A DNA stretch of 64,000 nucleotides from DASUBV01 sp963725175 (GTDB lineage: Bacteria > Actinomycetota > Actinomycetes > Streptosporangiales > Streptosporangiaceae). This document shows, one piece after another, positions 42,577 through 50,874 of the stretch. The stretch is from contig CAVRXH010000006.1 in NCBI GenBank assembly GCA_963725175.1, forward strand, positions 2,356,001-2,420,000. The letters run 5' to 3'. Under the pieces are notes generated by a model that had not been told where the DNA came from, searched no databases, and saw nothing but the letters and a program-made list of their open reading frames with translations. Positions within the stretch are counted from its first letter, which is position 1. Every line of letters begins with the position of its first letter. A program made the translations under genes and the position numbers.

Positions 42577-42694
42577 CGGTCAACCACCTTGTCGTCGTCA
42601 CTGACGCTATACCCGCCCCTGGGGAAGCCAGGAAGGCCGCCTAGCGTTGCATAAGCTACCGTCCAGTTAACTAGCGCATCCTCAGGGAGTCATC

Positions 42695-43915
42695 ATGGCC
42701 GAGGCCGTCATCGTCGCCGCTGCCCGCTCGCCGATTGGCCGGGCTTTCAAGGGGTCTATGACCACCATCAGGCCTGACGACCTCGCTGTCCAGATCATCG
42801 CCGCCGCGCTGGCCAAGGTCCCGCAGCTCGACCCGGCGGACATCGACGACCTGATGCTCGGCTGCGGGCTGCCCGGCGGCGAGCAGGGCTACAACATGGC
42901 CAGGGTGATCGCGGTGATGCTCGGCTACGACGGGGTGCCGGGCACCACGGTGACGCGCTACTGCTCGTCGTCGCTGCAGACCACCCGGATGGCGTTCCAC
43001 GCGATCAAGGCCGGCGAGGGCGACGTGTTCATCTCGGCGGGCGTGGAGTGCTGCAGCCGGTTCGTCAAGGGCAGCAGCGACGGCATCCCGGACACCACCA
43101 ACCCCGTCTTCGCGCCCGCACGGGAGCGGTCGGAGGAACGGTCGGGCGCGGACACGCCGCCCTGGCACGACCCGCGCGCCGACGGCGAGGTCCCCGACAT
43201 CTACGTCGCCATGGGCCAGACCGCCGAGAACCTCGCCCAGCTCCGCGGCATCAGCCGGACGGAGCAGGACGAGTTCGGCGTCCGATCGCAGAACCTCGCC
43301 GAGCAGGCGCTGGCCAACGGCTTCTGGCAGCGCGACATCACGCCCATCACGCTGCCGGACGGCACGGTCATCGCGGCCGACGACGGGCCGCGGCTCGGCA
43401 CCACCATGGAGAAGGTGGCCGGGCTCAAGCCCTCGTTCCGGCCGGACGGCACCATCACCGCCGGCAACTGCTGCCCGCTGAACGACGGCGCGGCGGCGCT
43501 AGTCATCATGAGCGACCGCAAGGCCGCCGAGCTGGGCATCACGCCGCTGGCCAGGATCGTGTCCACCGGGGTCACCGCCCTGTCCCCTGAGATCATGGGC
43601 CTTGGCCCGGTCGGGGCATCCCGCAAGGCGCTGGCCAGGGCGGGCATGAGCATCGAGGACATCGACCTGGTGGAGATCAACGAGGCGTTCGCCGCCCAGG
43701 TGATCCCCGCCTACCGGGACCTGGACATCGACCTCGACAAGCTGAACGTGAACGGCGGGGCCATCGCGGTGGGCCACCCGTTCGGGATGACCGGCGCCCG
43801 GATCGCCTCGACCCTGATCAACAGCCTGGCGTTCCACGACAAGACCTTCGGCCTGGAGACCATGTGCGTGGGCGGCGGTCAGGGCATGGCGGCCATCTAC
43901 GAGCGCCTGTCCTGA
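42695..43915 (+). CDS. Thiolase family acetyl-CoA acyltransferase
   Basis: 406 residues, standard thiolase length; AGGGAG lies six bases before the ATG. The nucleophilic Cys is in TVTRYCSSSLQTTRMA (about residue 90), the thiolase signature NVNGGAIAVGHPFGMTGARI carries the His, and the second catalytic Cys is in ETMCVGGGQGMAAIYERL. Substrate chain length cannot be read. A thiolase (fadA3) is in the corresponding mycobacterial neighbourhood (memory). Probably fatty acid beta-oxidation. Confidence 0.92.
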   Translation: MAEAVIVAAARSPIGRAFKGSMTTIRPDDLAVQIIAAALAKVPQLDPADIDDLMLGCGLPGGEQGYNMARVIAVMLGYDGVPGTTVTRYCSSSLQTTRMAFHAIKAGEGDVFISAGVECCSRFVKGSSDGIPDTTNPVFAPARERSEERSGADTPPWHDPRADGEVPDIYVAMGQTAENLAQLRGISRTEQDEFGVRSQNLAEQALANGFWQRDITPITLPDGTVIAADDGPRLGTTMEKVAGLKPSFRPDGTITAGNCCPLNDGAAALVIMSDRKAAELGITPLARIVSTGVTALSPEIMGLGPVGASRKALARAGMSIEDIDLVEINEAFAAQVIPAYRDLDIDLDKLNVNGGAIAVGHPFGMTGARIASTLINSLAFHDKTFGLETMCVGGGQGMAAIYERLS

Positions 43916-43920
43916 CGCCT

Positions 43921-43954
43921 CGTTTGCCCCAGGCGCCCGCGTCCGGGGCAAACG
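43921..43954 (+). terminator. Hairpin terminator after thiolase
   Basis: Perfect ten-base stem, arms 43921-43930 (CGTTTGCCCC) and 43945-43954, 14-base loop, starting six bases past the thiolase stop. No long T tract. Confidence 0.65.
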
Positions 43955-44046
43955 GGATATTACGGAACGGTGACATCGAGGTCTTGCCAGCAGGCCAGCG
44001 GTGGTGCAGTCTCATCAGGAAGAGGACTCACCCCCGGAGGTGCGAC

Positions 44047-44280
44047 TTGTCCCTGACCCACTCCCCGGAGCTGCACAAAAACCTGATCGCCCGCATCCCG
44101 TCCGTCACAGGACTGCAGCTTCGAGAGTGGTTCAGCCGGCTTGAGTCCGGCCCGTCGTTCCTGCGCTGCGCTGAACGCGCGAGCTGGCTGGCGGACGAGC
44201 ACGGGCTGTCGCATGGCTATGCCAGTGCGATCGTGCACGAGTATGAGCTCCAGCGGCGCAGCAGGCTGAACAGCGCCTGA
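44047..44280 (+). CDS. DUF4287 domain protein
   Basis: 77 residues from the TTG at 44047, seven bases after GGAGG; the open frame from 43864 runs through the thiolase end and is not used. The sequence LQLREWFSRLESGPSF followed by RASWLADEHGLSHGYASAIV is the DUF4287 pattern (a short helical domain with a conserved HGLGHGYAN-like motif). Function unknown; related domains occur fused to DUF5655 DNA-associated proteins. 57 bases precede the next gene, so cotranscription is likely. Confidence 0.75.
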   Translation: MSLTHSPELHKNLIARIPSVTGLQLREWFSRLESGPSFLRCAERASWLADEHGLSHGYASAIVHEYELQRRSRLNSA

Positions 44281-44337
44281 CCCCGGCGGAACGCCGGCCG
44301 CCCACCGCGCAACGACGCACAGTGGAGATCGAGCCCC

Positions 44338-44748
44338 GTGGAAATTGAGCGTGCCGCGGATTTCATCCGCCGCCATCACCGCGCCGTCCTGGCGACGACC
44401 AGGGCTGACGGACGCCCTCAGCTCTCGCCGGTCACCGTGACGGCCGACGATGACGGCCGGATCCTGATCAGCACGCGGGAGACCGCCGTCAAGACGCGGA
44501 ACGTGATCCGCGATCCCCGCGCGTCGCTGTGCGTGATGAACGACGGGTTCTTCGGCGACTGGGTCCAGGCCGAGGGCGCCGTCGAGATCATCCACCTGCC
44601 GGAGGCCCTTGACCTGCTGGTCGAGTACTACCGCAGGATCTCGGGCGAGCACCCGGACTGGGACGACTATCGTGCGGCGATGCACCGCGACCAGCGGGTG
44701 ATCCTGCGGATCTCCCTGACCAGGGCGGGTCCCGATGTTAGCGGGTGA
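44338..44748 (+). CDS. Pyridoxamine 5'-phosphate oxidase-like, probable F420- or FMN-dependent protein
   Basis: 136 residues, GTG start. Split beta-barrel flavin/deazaflavin family: FIRRHHRAVLATTRADGRPQ (about 8-27), LSPVTVTADDDGRILISTRE, VKTRNVIRDPRASLCVMNDG, then WVQAEGAVEIIHLPEAL. The class called PPOX, F420-dependent, in Actinobacteria has this size and first motif. Reaction likely F420H2- or flavin-dependent reduction of a small molecule such as biliverdin or quinone; not determinable. Confidence 0.85.
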   Translation: MEIERAADFIRRHHRAVLATTRADGRPQLSPVTVTADDDGRILISTRETAVKTRNVIRDPRASLCVMNDGFFGDWVQAEGAVEIIHLPEALDLLVEYYRRISGEHPDWDDYRAAMHRDQRVILRISLTRAGPDVSG

Positions 44749-45011
44749 CGCCGGGCGCGCGCGCCGCGCGGTCAATACCCTCCGGTAATCCAGAAAGGAC
44801 CCGCCTGGCGAGCTCTGGAAAAACGTTCGCTTAGCCGCGAACCGTGGCAGCGAGCCGACTCGGATACGGCCATGATCAGTTGGCCGAAAAGGTACGTACC
44901 GTTAGGTCGCTGTATGCCGGAACGTTATCCGGCACCATACTGACTGAGCATTCAGCCACTGCCGTTTCGGCAGCTAGCCGCCCCGCAGGGTTCGCGAAAA
45001 GCCTGTTCATC

Positions 45012-45087
45012 GGTACCCCCGGTCGGAGTCGAACCGACACTGGGGACCCTTTTAGGGGGCCGGCCTCTTCCCTTGGGCTACGGGGGC
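45012..45087 (-). tRNA. tRNA-like gene, anticodon UAA by fold, C at position 33
   Basis: 76 bases read on the minus strand fold as a cloverleaf. Acceptor GCCCCCG pairs with CGGGGGT; T arm GTCGG-TTCGACT-CCGAC is perfect; anticodon stem GGCCC/GGGTC has one G-U; loop CCTAAAA. This places UAA at 34-36 and C, not the near-invariant U, at position 33. The D stem has three pairs (GCC/GGC). The variable loop is only six bases, so it is not a classical tRNA-Leu although UAA would read UUA. Acceptor ends resemble tRNA-Glu. CCA is not encoded. A consensus -10 lies six bases upstream. Could be an orphan decoding tRNA, a non-decoding tRNA or a decayed copy. Confidence 0.65.
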
Positions 45088-45099
45088 TTCGTGATAATA
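45088..45099 (-). promoter_or_regulatory. -10 box of the tRNA-like gene
   Basis: TATTAT at 45094-45099 (minus strand), followed by six bases and then the first base of the tRNA, so transcription would begin exactly at the mature 5' end. No clear -35. Confidence 0.55.
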
Positions 45100-45237
45100 C
45101 CCCGCACCCTTGGGCTAACTCTAGATTCGCGGATTAAGGTAGTCCGATTCTCACCCAATGTCGCCAATCTAATTGATGTGCTCATGGCAGTTATGCACGC
45201 GGCGTAACCATTTCGGCTATGCCATAACCGGCTGTGA

Positions 45238-46059
45238 CTAGAGGCCGGCCGCGGCCCTGGCCGTGCCGAGCACATCGTCCAGCATCGCGGGCGTCACCCG
45301 GCCGGTGAAGGTGTTCTGCTGGCTGGGGTGGTAGCAGCCGAGCACCAGCAGCCCGGACTCGGCATCGGTGCCGGGCGGCCAGCCGACCCTGGCCTGCGCG
45401 CCGTGCCCGAACGCCGGCCGCGGCCTGGGCACCGCGCAGCCCAGCTCGGCCAGCCGGGGCCACAGCGCCTGCCAGGCGAAGCCGCCCAGGCAGACGATCA
45501 CCCGCAGGTCGCTCGCGCACCGCGCCAGCTCGGCGGTGAGCCACGGCGCGCAGGTATCGCGCTCGGCGGGCTCCGGCTTGTTCGCCGGCGGCGCGCAGCG
45601 CACCGCCGCCGCCATCCGCGCCCCGGTGAGCCGCTGGCCGTCGCCGGCCCTGACGGAGGTGTCCTGGCTGGCCAGCCCCGCCCGGTGCAGGGCCGCGAAC
45701 AGCACGTCGCCGCTGCGGTCGCCGGTGAAGACGCGGCCCGTGCGGTTACCGCCGTGCGCCGCCGGGGCGAGGCCCAGGATCAGCACCCGCGGCCGCTCGT
45801 CGCCCCAGCCGGGCACCGGGCGGCCCCAGTAACTCTCGGCCTGGAAGGACCGCCGCCTGGTCACCGCGACCTGCTCGCGCCAGGCCACCAGGCGCGGGCA
45901 GGCCCGGCAGACCGACTGCCGGGCGGCCAGCTCGGCTAGCGAGCCCGCGGCGGCCGCCAGCTCGCGCACCCCGGCGGCGTCACGAGCCACCGGGGTTTGC
46001 CTGGTAGCCGGGTCCTCCGGCCAGCCGGCGCCGGGCGGCACGAACGCGCGCACCGTCAA
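45238..46059 (-). CDS. Uracil-DNA glycosylase, family 5 (UDGb)
   Basis: 273 residues. Family-5 motif 1 is ILGLAPAAHGGNRTGRVFTG (about 94-113), where the usual catalytic Asp/Asn is replaced by Ala as in UDGb, and motif 2 is GCYHPSQQNTFTGRVT. Cysteines for a 4Fe-4S cluster are present: VCRACPRL and the later APPANKPEPAERDTCAPW. Removes uracil, hypoxanthine and other deaminated bases from DNA. The ATG overlaps the ppx stop by four bases, making it the last gene of the eno operon. Confidence 0.9.
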   Translation of the reverse strand: MTVRAFVPPGAGWPEDPATRQTPVARDAAGVRELAAAAGSLAELAARQSVCRACPRLVAWREQVAVTRRRSFQAESYWGRPVPGWGDERPRVLILGLAPAAHGGNRTGRVFTGDRSGDVLFAALHRAGLASQDTSVRAGDGQRLTGARMAAAVRCAPPANKPEPAERDTCAPWLTAELARCASDLRVIVCLGGFAWQALWPRLAELGCAVPRPRPAFGHGAQARVGWPPGTDAESGLLVLGCYHPSQQNTFTGRVTPAMLDDVLGTARAAAGL

Positions 46060-47018
46060 CGCGGGCCGACCGCGAGCTGCCAGGCGATGCCATCCAGGAT
46101 GTCGTGCTCGCTCTGCACCACCTCGGCGAAGCCCAGCCGGTCAAGCAGCCGGTCCAGGATCAGCGCGCCGCCGCCGATCACGTCGGCCCGGCCGGGGTGC
46201 ATCGGGCCGATCGCGGCCCGTTCCCCGCGGGTCTGGCCAAGCAGCATCCGGGTGATCTCGCTGACCTGGCCGGCCGGCACCCTGGTGTGATGAATCCTGG
46301 CCGAGTCGTACTCGGGTAGCCCGAGGGCGATCGCCGCGATCGTGGCGACCGAGCCCGCCAGCCCCAGCAGCGTCCTGGCCGAGGTCGCGGGGATCGCGGC
46401 GGTTACCTTCGCGAGCGCGGCGTCGATGTCAGCGGTGGCCGCCGCGATCTCGGCGGCCACCGGCGGATCGCTGTGCAGGTGCCGCTCGGTCAGCCGGACG
46501 CAGCCGATGTCCACCGAGATCGCGGCCGGATCTGGCGCGCCTTCCTGACCCGCGCCCGCCCCGACCACGAACTCCGTCGATCCGCCGCCGATGTCCACGG
46601 CCAGGTACGGCGGCGGGTAGCCCGCCCCGGCATGGCCGGCCAGCTCGCCGGTCGCGCCGGCGAAGGTCAGCCGCGCCTCCTGGGTCCCGGTGATGACCTC
46701 GGGCGGCACGCCGAGGATGCCCGTCACGCCGCGGGTGAACTCGGCGGCGTTGGCCGCGTCCCTGCTGGCGCTGGTGGCGACCATCCGCACCGCCGTGGCA
46801 CCCGACCGCCTGACCTGCCGGGCGTACTCGGCGAGCACGCCGAGTGTCCGTTCCACGGCCTCGGGCGCCAGCTTGCCGGTGGCATCCACGCCCGCACCGA
46901 GCCGGACCACCTCCATCCGGCGCAGCACGTCGGTCAGCCGGCCCTGCGCGGGGCTGACGTCGGCGATCAGCATCCGCAGCGAGTTGGTGCCGCAGTCGAT
47001 GGCCGCTACCCGGCTCAC
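46056..47018 (-). CDS. ppx: Exopolyphosphatase / pppGpp phosphatase family
   Basis: 320 residues from the GTG at 47018, which overlaps the DUF501 stop by four bases and follows GGAGG. Actin-like ATPase superfamily: VAAIDCGTNSLRMLIADVSP (about 4-23), SASRDAANAAEFTRGVTGIL, AVDIGGGSTEFVVGAG, GLAGSVATIAAIALGL, and FAEVVQSEHDILDGIAW. Short Ppx class lacking the C-terminal domain, like mycobacterial Ppx1/2. Hydrolyses terminal phosphates of polyphosphate or pppGpp. Coupled by overlaps to DUF501 upstream and the glycosylase downstream. Confidence 0.92.
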   Translation of the reverse strand: MSRVAAIDCGTNSLRMLIADVSPAQGRLTDVLRRMEVVRLGAGVDATGKLAPEAVERTLGVLAEYARQVRRSGATAVRMVATSASRDAANAAEFTRGVTGILGVPPEVITGTQEARLTFAGATGELAGHAGAGYPPPYLAVDIGGGSTEFVVGAGAGQEGAPDPAAISVDIGCVRLTERHLHSDPPVAAEIAAATADIDAALAKVTAAIPATSARTLLGLAGSVATIAAIALGLPEYDSARIHHTRVPAGQVSEITRMLLGQTRGERAAIGPMHPGRADVIGGGALILDRLLDRLGFAEVVQSEHDILDGIAWQLAVGPR

Positions 47019-47566
47019 CGGCCGCCCTCCTCGCCGCCGCCCTCGCCGCCGCCGGGCCTGACGCACGGGCCGGCCGCCCACCACGGCCCGGCCGCGCGCA
47101 GCGCCTCGGCGCCCAGCGGGTTGGCACCGGGCGCCGCGAGCTCGTGCGCGGCCAGCGCGTGCAGGCACTTCACCCGGTCCGGCATGCCCCCGGCGGTCAC
47201 CGCGCCTGGCAGCGGGTCCAGGCGCAGCGCCGCGCCGACCTCGGCCCGCCTGGCCAGGTAGTCCTCGTGCGCGCGCCGGTAGCCCTCGCGCAGCTCAGGC
47301 TCCGCGGCCAGCCGCGCCGTCATCTCGCGCATCACCCCGGCCGCCTCCAGCCTGCTCAGCGCGGCCGATGCCGCCGGGCAGGTCAGGTAGTACAGGGTGG
47401 GGAACGGGGTGCCGTCCGGCAGCCGCGGCGCGGTCTCCACCACGTCGGGCAGCCCGCACGGGCAGCGGTGCGCCACCGCCGTCACGCCGCGCGGCTCGCG
47501 GCCGAGCTGGCGAGCCACGGCGGCCAGGTCAGCGGGAGCGACCTGGCCGGAGTCCGGGTCCGTCAC
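47015..47566 (-). CDS. DUF501 family protein
   Basis: 183 residues from the GTG at 47566, overlapping the ftsB stop by four bases. DUF501 pattern: VARQLGREPRGVTAVAHRCP then CGLPDVVETAPRLPDGTPFP, with YYLTCPAASAALSRLEAAGV and the C-terminal GGMPDRVKCLHALAAHELA. Conserved in Actinobacteria next to ppx and eno; a conserved cysteine/histidine set (CPCG, KCLH) hints at metal binding. Function unknown. The final Gly/Glu-rich tail is variable. Confidence 0.88.
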   Translation of the reverse strand: MTDPDSGQVAPADLAAVARQLGREPRGVTAVAHRCPCGLPDVVETAPRLPDGTPFPTLYYLTCPAASAALSRLEAAGVMREMTARLAAEPELREGYRRAHEDYLARRAEVGAALRLDPLPGAVTAGGMPDRVKCLHALAAHELAAPGANPLGAEALRAAGPWWAAGPCVRPGGGEGGGEEGGR

Positions 47567-47988
47567 GAGCCGGTGCCCCCGTCCGCCTGCCGCACCGAGG
47601 TCCACAGCCGCTCGTACCAGGGCGTGACTTCCACATGCGTGGCAGCCGACTTGGCCCGGTGGGTGTTCCCGCTGATGATCACGTAGCAGGTCTGGGCGGG
47701 CAGGCACATGTGCAGCCGGTACCTGGCCTGCTGCTCCACATAAGCCTTGCTGGACAGGTCACGGTGCTCGGCCCTGAGCTGCTTGAGCCGGGCGGCGAGC
47801 TGCGACTGCTCGGCCTGGAGCTGGTCGATCTGGCGGAGCTGGGCGATGTACTCGCGGACCGGGTAGGCCAGGCTCAGCGCGATGGCGCAGACGACAACGA
47901 CGAGCACGGCGGCCCGGCTGGTGAACTTCGGCCGCGGCTGGCCTGCCAGACTCTCGCCGCCCTCGGCGGGCGCCTGCTGCCGGGTCAC
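47563..47988 (-). CDS. ftsB: FtsB/DivIC-type septum formation initiator
   Basis: 141 residues. A basic cytoplasmic N-terminus, one membrane helix RAAVLVVVVCAIALSLAYPV, then a coiled coil (REYIAQLRQIDQLQAEQSQL and KQLRAEHRDLSSKAYVEQQA). C-terminal beta part resembles DivIC (YRLHMCLPAQTCYVIISG). Part of the FtsQ-FtsL-FtsB divisome subcomplex in the septal membrane. ATG overlaps the eno stop (ATGA) and its own stop overlaps DUF501 (GTGA). Confidence 0.9.
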   Translation of the reverse strand: MTRQQAPAEGGESLAGQPRPKFTSRAAVLVVVVCAIALSLAYPVREYIAQLRQIDQLQAEQSQLAARLKQLRAEHRDLSSKAYVEQQARYRLHMCLPAQTCYVIISGNTHRAKSAATHVEVTPWYERLWTSVRQADGGTGS

Positions 47989-49280
47989 TGCTTGCCGGAC
48001 CCGCCAGCCGTAAAGCGCGGGAACGCCGACCGGCCCGCGTAGGCCGCCGCGTCACCCAGGATCTCCTCGATCCGCATCAGCTGGTTGTACTTGGCCACCC
48101 GCTCAGACCGGCACGGAGCACCGCTCTTGATCTGCCCGCAGTCCAGCGCGACGACCAGGTCGGAGATCGTGGTGTCCTCGGTCTCGCCCGACCGGTGGCT
48201 CATCATGGAGGAGAACCCGGAGCGGTGCGCCAGCGTCACGGCGTCCGTCGTCTCGGTCAGCGTGCCGATCTGGTTGACCTTGACCAGCAGCGCGTTCGCG
48301 GTCTTCTCCGCGATGCCGCGGCGCAGCCGCTCGGGGTTGGTGACGAAGATGTCGTCGCCGACGATCTGCACCTGGTCACCGAGCCGGGCGGTCAGCTCGC
48401 GCCAGCCGTCCCAGTCCTCCTCGGCCAGCGGGTCCTCCAGCGACACGATCGGGTAGCCGGCCAGCCAGTCGGCGTAGATGCCGGTCATCTCCGCGGCGGT
48501 CTTCTTGCCGCCCTCGAAGCCGTAGCCGTCCTGCGAGTAGAAGCTGCTGGCGGCGGCGTCGATGGCGAGCGCGACGTCCGTGCCGGGGGTGTAACCGGCC
48601 TTCTGGATCGCCTCGATGATCAGGTCAAGCGCGGCCCTGTTGTTCTCCAGGTCGGGCGCGAAGCCGCCCTCGTCGCCGACCCCGGTGTTCAGGCCGTGCT
48701 GCTTGAGCACCGCCTTGAGCGCGTGGTAGGTCTCCGCGCCGTAGCGGACCGCCTCGCTGAACGTGGCCGCCCCGATCGGGGCGATCATGAACTCCTGAAC
48801 ATCCACGTTGTTGTCGGCGTGCGCGCCGCCGTTCAGGATGTTCATCATCGGCACCGGCAGCACGTGCGCGTTGGGGCCGCCGAGGTAGCGGAACAGCGGC
48901 AGGCCCGAGGACTCGGCGGCGGCCCTGGCGATGGCCAGGCTGACGCCGAGGATCGCGTTCGCGCCCAGCCGGGACTTGTCCGGGGTCCGGTCCAGGTCGA
49001 TCAGCTCCTGGTCAATCAGGCGCTGGTCCTCGGCGTCATAGCCGAGCAGCTCGGGCTGGATCTCGTCGATCACGCCCTGCACGGCCTTGGTGACCGCCTT
49101 GCCGCCATATTCGGACCCGCCGTCCCGCAGCTCCACGGCCTCGAAGATCCCGGTGGAAGCTCCGCTCGGCACGGCGGCCCGGCCGAGGCTGCCATCGTCG
49201 AGGATTACCTCGACCTCGACGGTCGGGTTACCCCGCGAGTCGAGGATCTGCCTGGCGAAGATGCCTTCGATGGAGGCCAC
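47985..49280 (-). CDS. eno: Enolase
   Basis: 431 residues from the GTG at 49280, seven bases after AGGAG; the open frame to 49388 is not supported. All enolase landmarks are present: ARQILDSRGNPTVEVEVILD at the start, VPSGASTGIFEAVELRDGG loop 1, magnesium ligands in LAIDAAASSFY, SLEDPLAEEDWDGW and IVGDDIFVTNPERL, catalytic Lys in NALLVKVNQIGTLTET and His in SSMMSHRSGETEDT. Interconverts 2-phosphoglycerate and phosphoenolpyruvate. First gene of the tightly overlapping array eno-ftsB-DUF501-ppx-udg. Confidence 0.97.
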   Translation of the reverse strand: MASIEGIFARQILDSRGNPTVEVEVILDDGSLGRAAVPSGASTGIFEAVELRDGGSEYGGKAVTKAVQGVIDEIQPELLGYDAEDQRLIDQELIDLDRTPDKSRLGANAILGVSLAIARAAAESSGLPLFRYLGGPNAHVLPVPMMNILNGGAHADNNVDVQEFMIAPIGAATFSEAVRYGAETYHALKAVLKQHGLNTGVGDEGGFAPDLENNRAALDLIIEAIQKAGYTPGTDVALAIDAAASSFYSQDGYGFEGGKKTAAEMTGIYADWLAGYPIVSLEDPLAEEDWDGWRELTARLGDQVQIVGDDIFVTNPERLRRGIAEKTANALLVKVNQIGTLTETTDAVTLAHRSGFSSMMSHRSGETEDTTISDLVVALDCGQIKSGAPCRSERVAKYNQLMRIEEILGDAAAYAGRSAFPRFTAGGSGKQ

Positions 49281-49404
49281 AGTTACGCTCCTGATAATGG
49301 CGCCGGGGGGTGCACGGCTCACAAAACGTTGCGGCACGAGCCTAGTAGAGCGCCGGGCGGGTCCCGAACTGGCCACGCCGGGAGGCACCGGCCCGGCCCT
49401 GCGG

Positions 49405-50148
49405 CTAGGACTGCCCGGAGGCTAGGCCTGCCCGGAGGCTAGGCCCCGCTGTGCTCCCAGGCCCTGACCCGCTGCCCGTAGGCGCGGGCGGCGGCCCGCA
49501 GCTCGTGCTCGGGGTCCAGGCCGACCGCGCGAGCGCGGGCGACGAGGGCGAACAGCTCGGCCCCGGTCTCGCTGACGGTCCCAGCGCCGGGGCCGGCTCG
49601 CCCGCCGGGCCGGCCAGGTCCGCGAGCTCCGGAGGGGCCCCGGCGCGCTCGGCCCGCCGCTGCAGGGCCGCCGCCAGCGCGAGCGCCGGCTGGGCCAGCG
49701 GGACCCCGTCCAGCGCCGAGGACGGCCCGCCGCCCGCAGCCGCGCGTTCCGCCGCCTTAATTGCATCCCAGTTCGCCTTGACCTCATCGGGACCGGAAAC
49801 CTGGGCGTCCCCGAACACGTGCGGGTGCCGCCTGGTCAGCTTCGCGACGATGCCGTCCGCGATGTCATCGATGGTGTAGCCGGTGCCGTCGGTGCGCTCG
49901 GCCGCGACGGCGGCGTGGAACACCACCTGGAGCAGGACGTCGCCCAGTTCCTCGCGGACCGCGTCGGGGTCGCCGGCGTCCAGCGCCTCGACGGCCTCGT
50001 AGGTCTCCTCCAGCAGGAACGGGGTGAGCGACTCGTGGGTCTGCCTGGCATCCCACGGGCAGCCGGTGCGCAGCCTGGCCATCACCTGGACCAGGTCAAG
50101 GAGGCGCGCGCCCGGCACCTGGTCCGGCTCGCCCGTCGATCCGCTCAC
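49405..50148 (-). CDS. mazG: Nucleoside triphosphate pyrophosphohydrolase MazG, frameshifted near its 3' end
   Basis: The first 185 residues are normal MazG: LLDLVQVMARLRTGCPWDAR, the EExxE-type metal site in LLEETYEAVEALDAGD, EELGDVLLQVVFHAAVAAE and IVAKLTRRHPHVFGDAQV. After about 49583 the frame drifts (PSARPGPSCSPSSP). Another frame holds the expected C-terminus VSETGAELFALVARARAVGL then DPEHELRAAARAYGQRVRAW, ending at a stop at 49439-49441. Adding one C at 49580-49582 joins them. The catalytic domain is unaffected. MazG hydrolyses non-canonical NTPs to NMP. Sits between eno and the lipoprotein gene as in mycobacteria. Confidence 0.85.
   Translation of the reverse strand: MSGSTGEPDQVPGARLLDLVQVMARLRTGCPWDARQTHESLTPFLLEETYEAVEALDAGDPDAVREELGDVLLQVVFHAAVAAERTDGTGYTIDDIADGIVAKLTRRHPHVFGDAQVSGPDEVKANWDAIKAAERAAAGGGPSSALDGVPLAQPALALAAALQRRAERAGAPPELADLAGPAGEPAPALGPSARPGPSCSPSSPALARSAWTPSTSCGPPPAPTGSGSGPGSTAGPSLRAGLASGQS
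49411..49444. repeat. Two tandem copies of a 17-base repeat at the mazG 3' end
   Basis: CTGCCCGGAGGCTAGGC at 49411-49427 and again at 49428-49444. The unit contains CTA, so each copy provides a TAG stop for leftward reading; the restored mazG stop lies in the right-hand copy. Confidence 0.85.
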
Positions 50149-50161
50149 GCCGGCCGTCCGG

Positions 50162-50860
50162 CTAGCAGGGCGGCGTCAGCCGCGGCTTGGCGCTCGGCGA
50201 GGCAGCGGCCGACGGCGTCGCCGCGGGCTCGGCGGCGGACAGGTCGCTGGGCACCGTGACCACCTGGAACGTGCCGTAGTCATAGGCGCCGTACTGCGGG
50301 TTGACCTTGATGGTGAGCTGCTTGGCGGCCAGGCACTGGGCGTGCGCGATCCGGCTCTGCAGCGCGGTCTGCCCGGACTGCCCGGTCGGCGACTTCCCGC
50401 CGTCCAGCCTGTTCTCGAACGCGGTCAGGATCGCGAAGTACCGGCCGACCTGCGGCATCAAGTCCGGCGGCACCGCGCCCGCCGCCGAGACGTAGGCCTT
50501 CAGCGTGAGCTTCTGGCTGGCGGCCTGCGCGGACAGCCCGTTGACCTGGCGCTGGACCTGGGCCGGGGTGATGTTAATGCCGTGCAGCTCGGCGAGCTTG
50601 TCGTACACCTTGAAGGTGATCAGCCAGCTCAGCACCTGCTGCGGCGCCTGCGCGGCCGGGCGCTGCGGGGAGACGCCCTTGCGCTTGTCCGCCTTGTACG
50701 CGGCGCTGAGGTTGGCCACCTGGTCGGTCAGCGCCGCCGAGGTGATCCGGCCCGCCCCGGTGGTCGCGGCGGCGCCCATCTTGAGCGGGCCGCCGCAGGC
50801 GGTCACCGCCAGGCCGCCCGCGAGCAGCGCGGCGGCTAGCTGTATCGAGGTGCGGCGCAC
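50162..50860 (-). CDS. Lipoprotein with SurA-N-like domain
   Basis: 232 residues from the GTG at 50860, seven bases after GGGAGGA. A lipobox ends the signal peptide (LLAGGLAVTACGGPL, Cys near 22). Residues about 40-140 look like the SurA/PpiD N-terminal chaperone domain: ISWLITF-like QQVLSWLITFKVYDKLAELH, INITPAQVQRQVNGLSAQAA. No peptidyl-prolyl isomerase domain follows; the C-terminus is a Pro/Ala/Ser tail. Tethered outside the membrane, perhaps a folding factor. Between mfd and mazG, matching the position of mycobacterial LpqU only in part. Confidence 0.7.
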   Translation of the reverse strand: MRRTSIQLAAALLAGGLAVTACGGPLKMGAAATTGAGRITSAALTDQVANLSAAYKADKRKGVSPQRPAAQAPQQVLSWLITFKVYDKLAELHGINITPAQVQRQVNGLSAQAASQKLTLKAYVSAAGAVPPDLMPQVGRYFAILTAFENRLDGGKSPTGQSGQTALQSRIAHAQCLAAKQLTIKVNPQYGAYDYGTFQVVTVPSDLSAAEPAATPSAAASPSAKPRLTPPC

Positions 50861-50874
50861 GACGATGTCCTCCC

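Larger units (their letters stand above)
44749..45237. other. 489-base region holding only the tRNA-like gene
   Basis: No credible protein gene. Left of the tRNA are small hairpins: TGCCGG...CCGGCA near 44918-44937 and CTGCCG-TTT-CGGCAG near 44959-44973. To the right is an AT-richer stretch (45090-45230) with the tRNA promoter. An 11-base direct repeat, CCCTTGGGCTA, occurs at 45070-45080 inside the tRNA and at 45107-45117 in the promoter. Confidence 0.6.

Noticed and set aside
45012..45087. Ordinary tRNA-Leu(UAA) or tRNA-Glu call
   Set aside because: Lacks the long variable arm of tRNA-Leu and the CUC/UUC anticodon of tRNA-Glu, so reported as tRNA-like with unknown identity.
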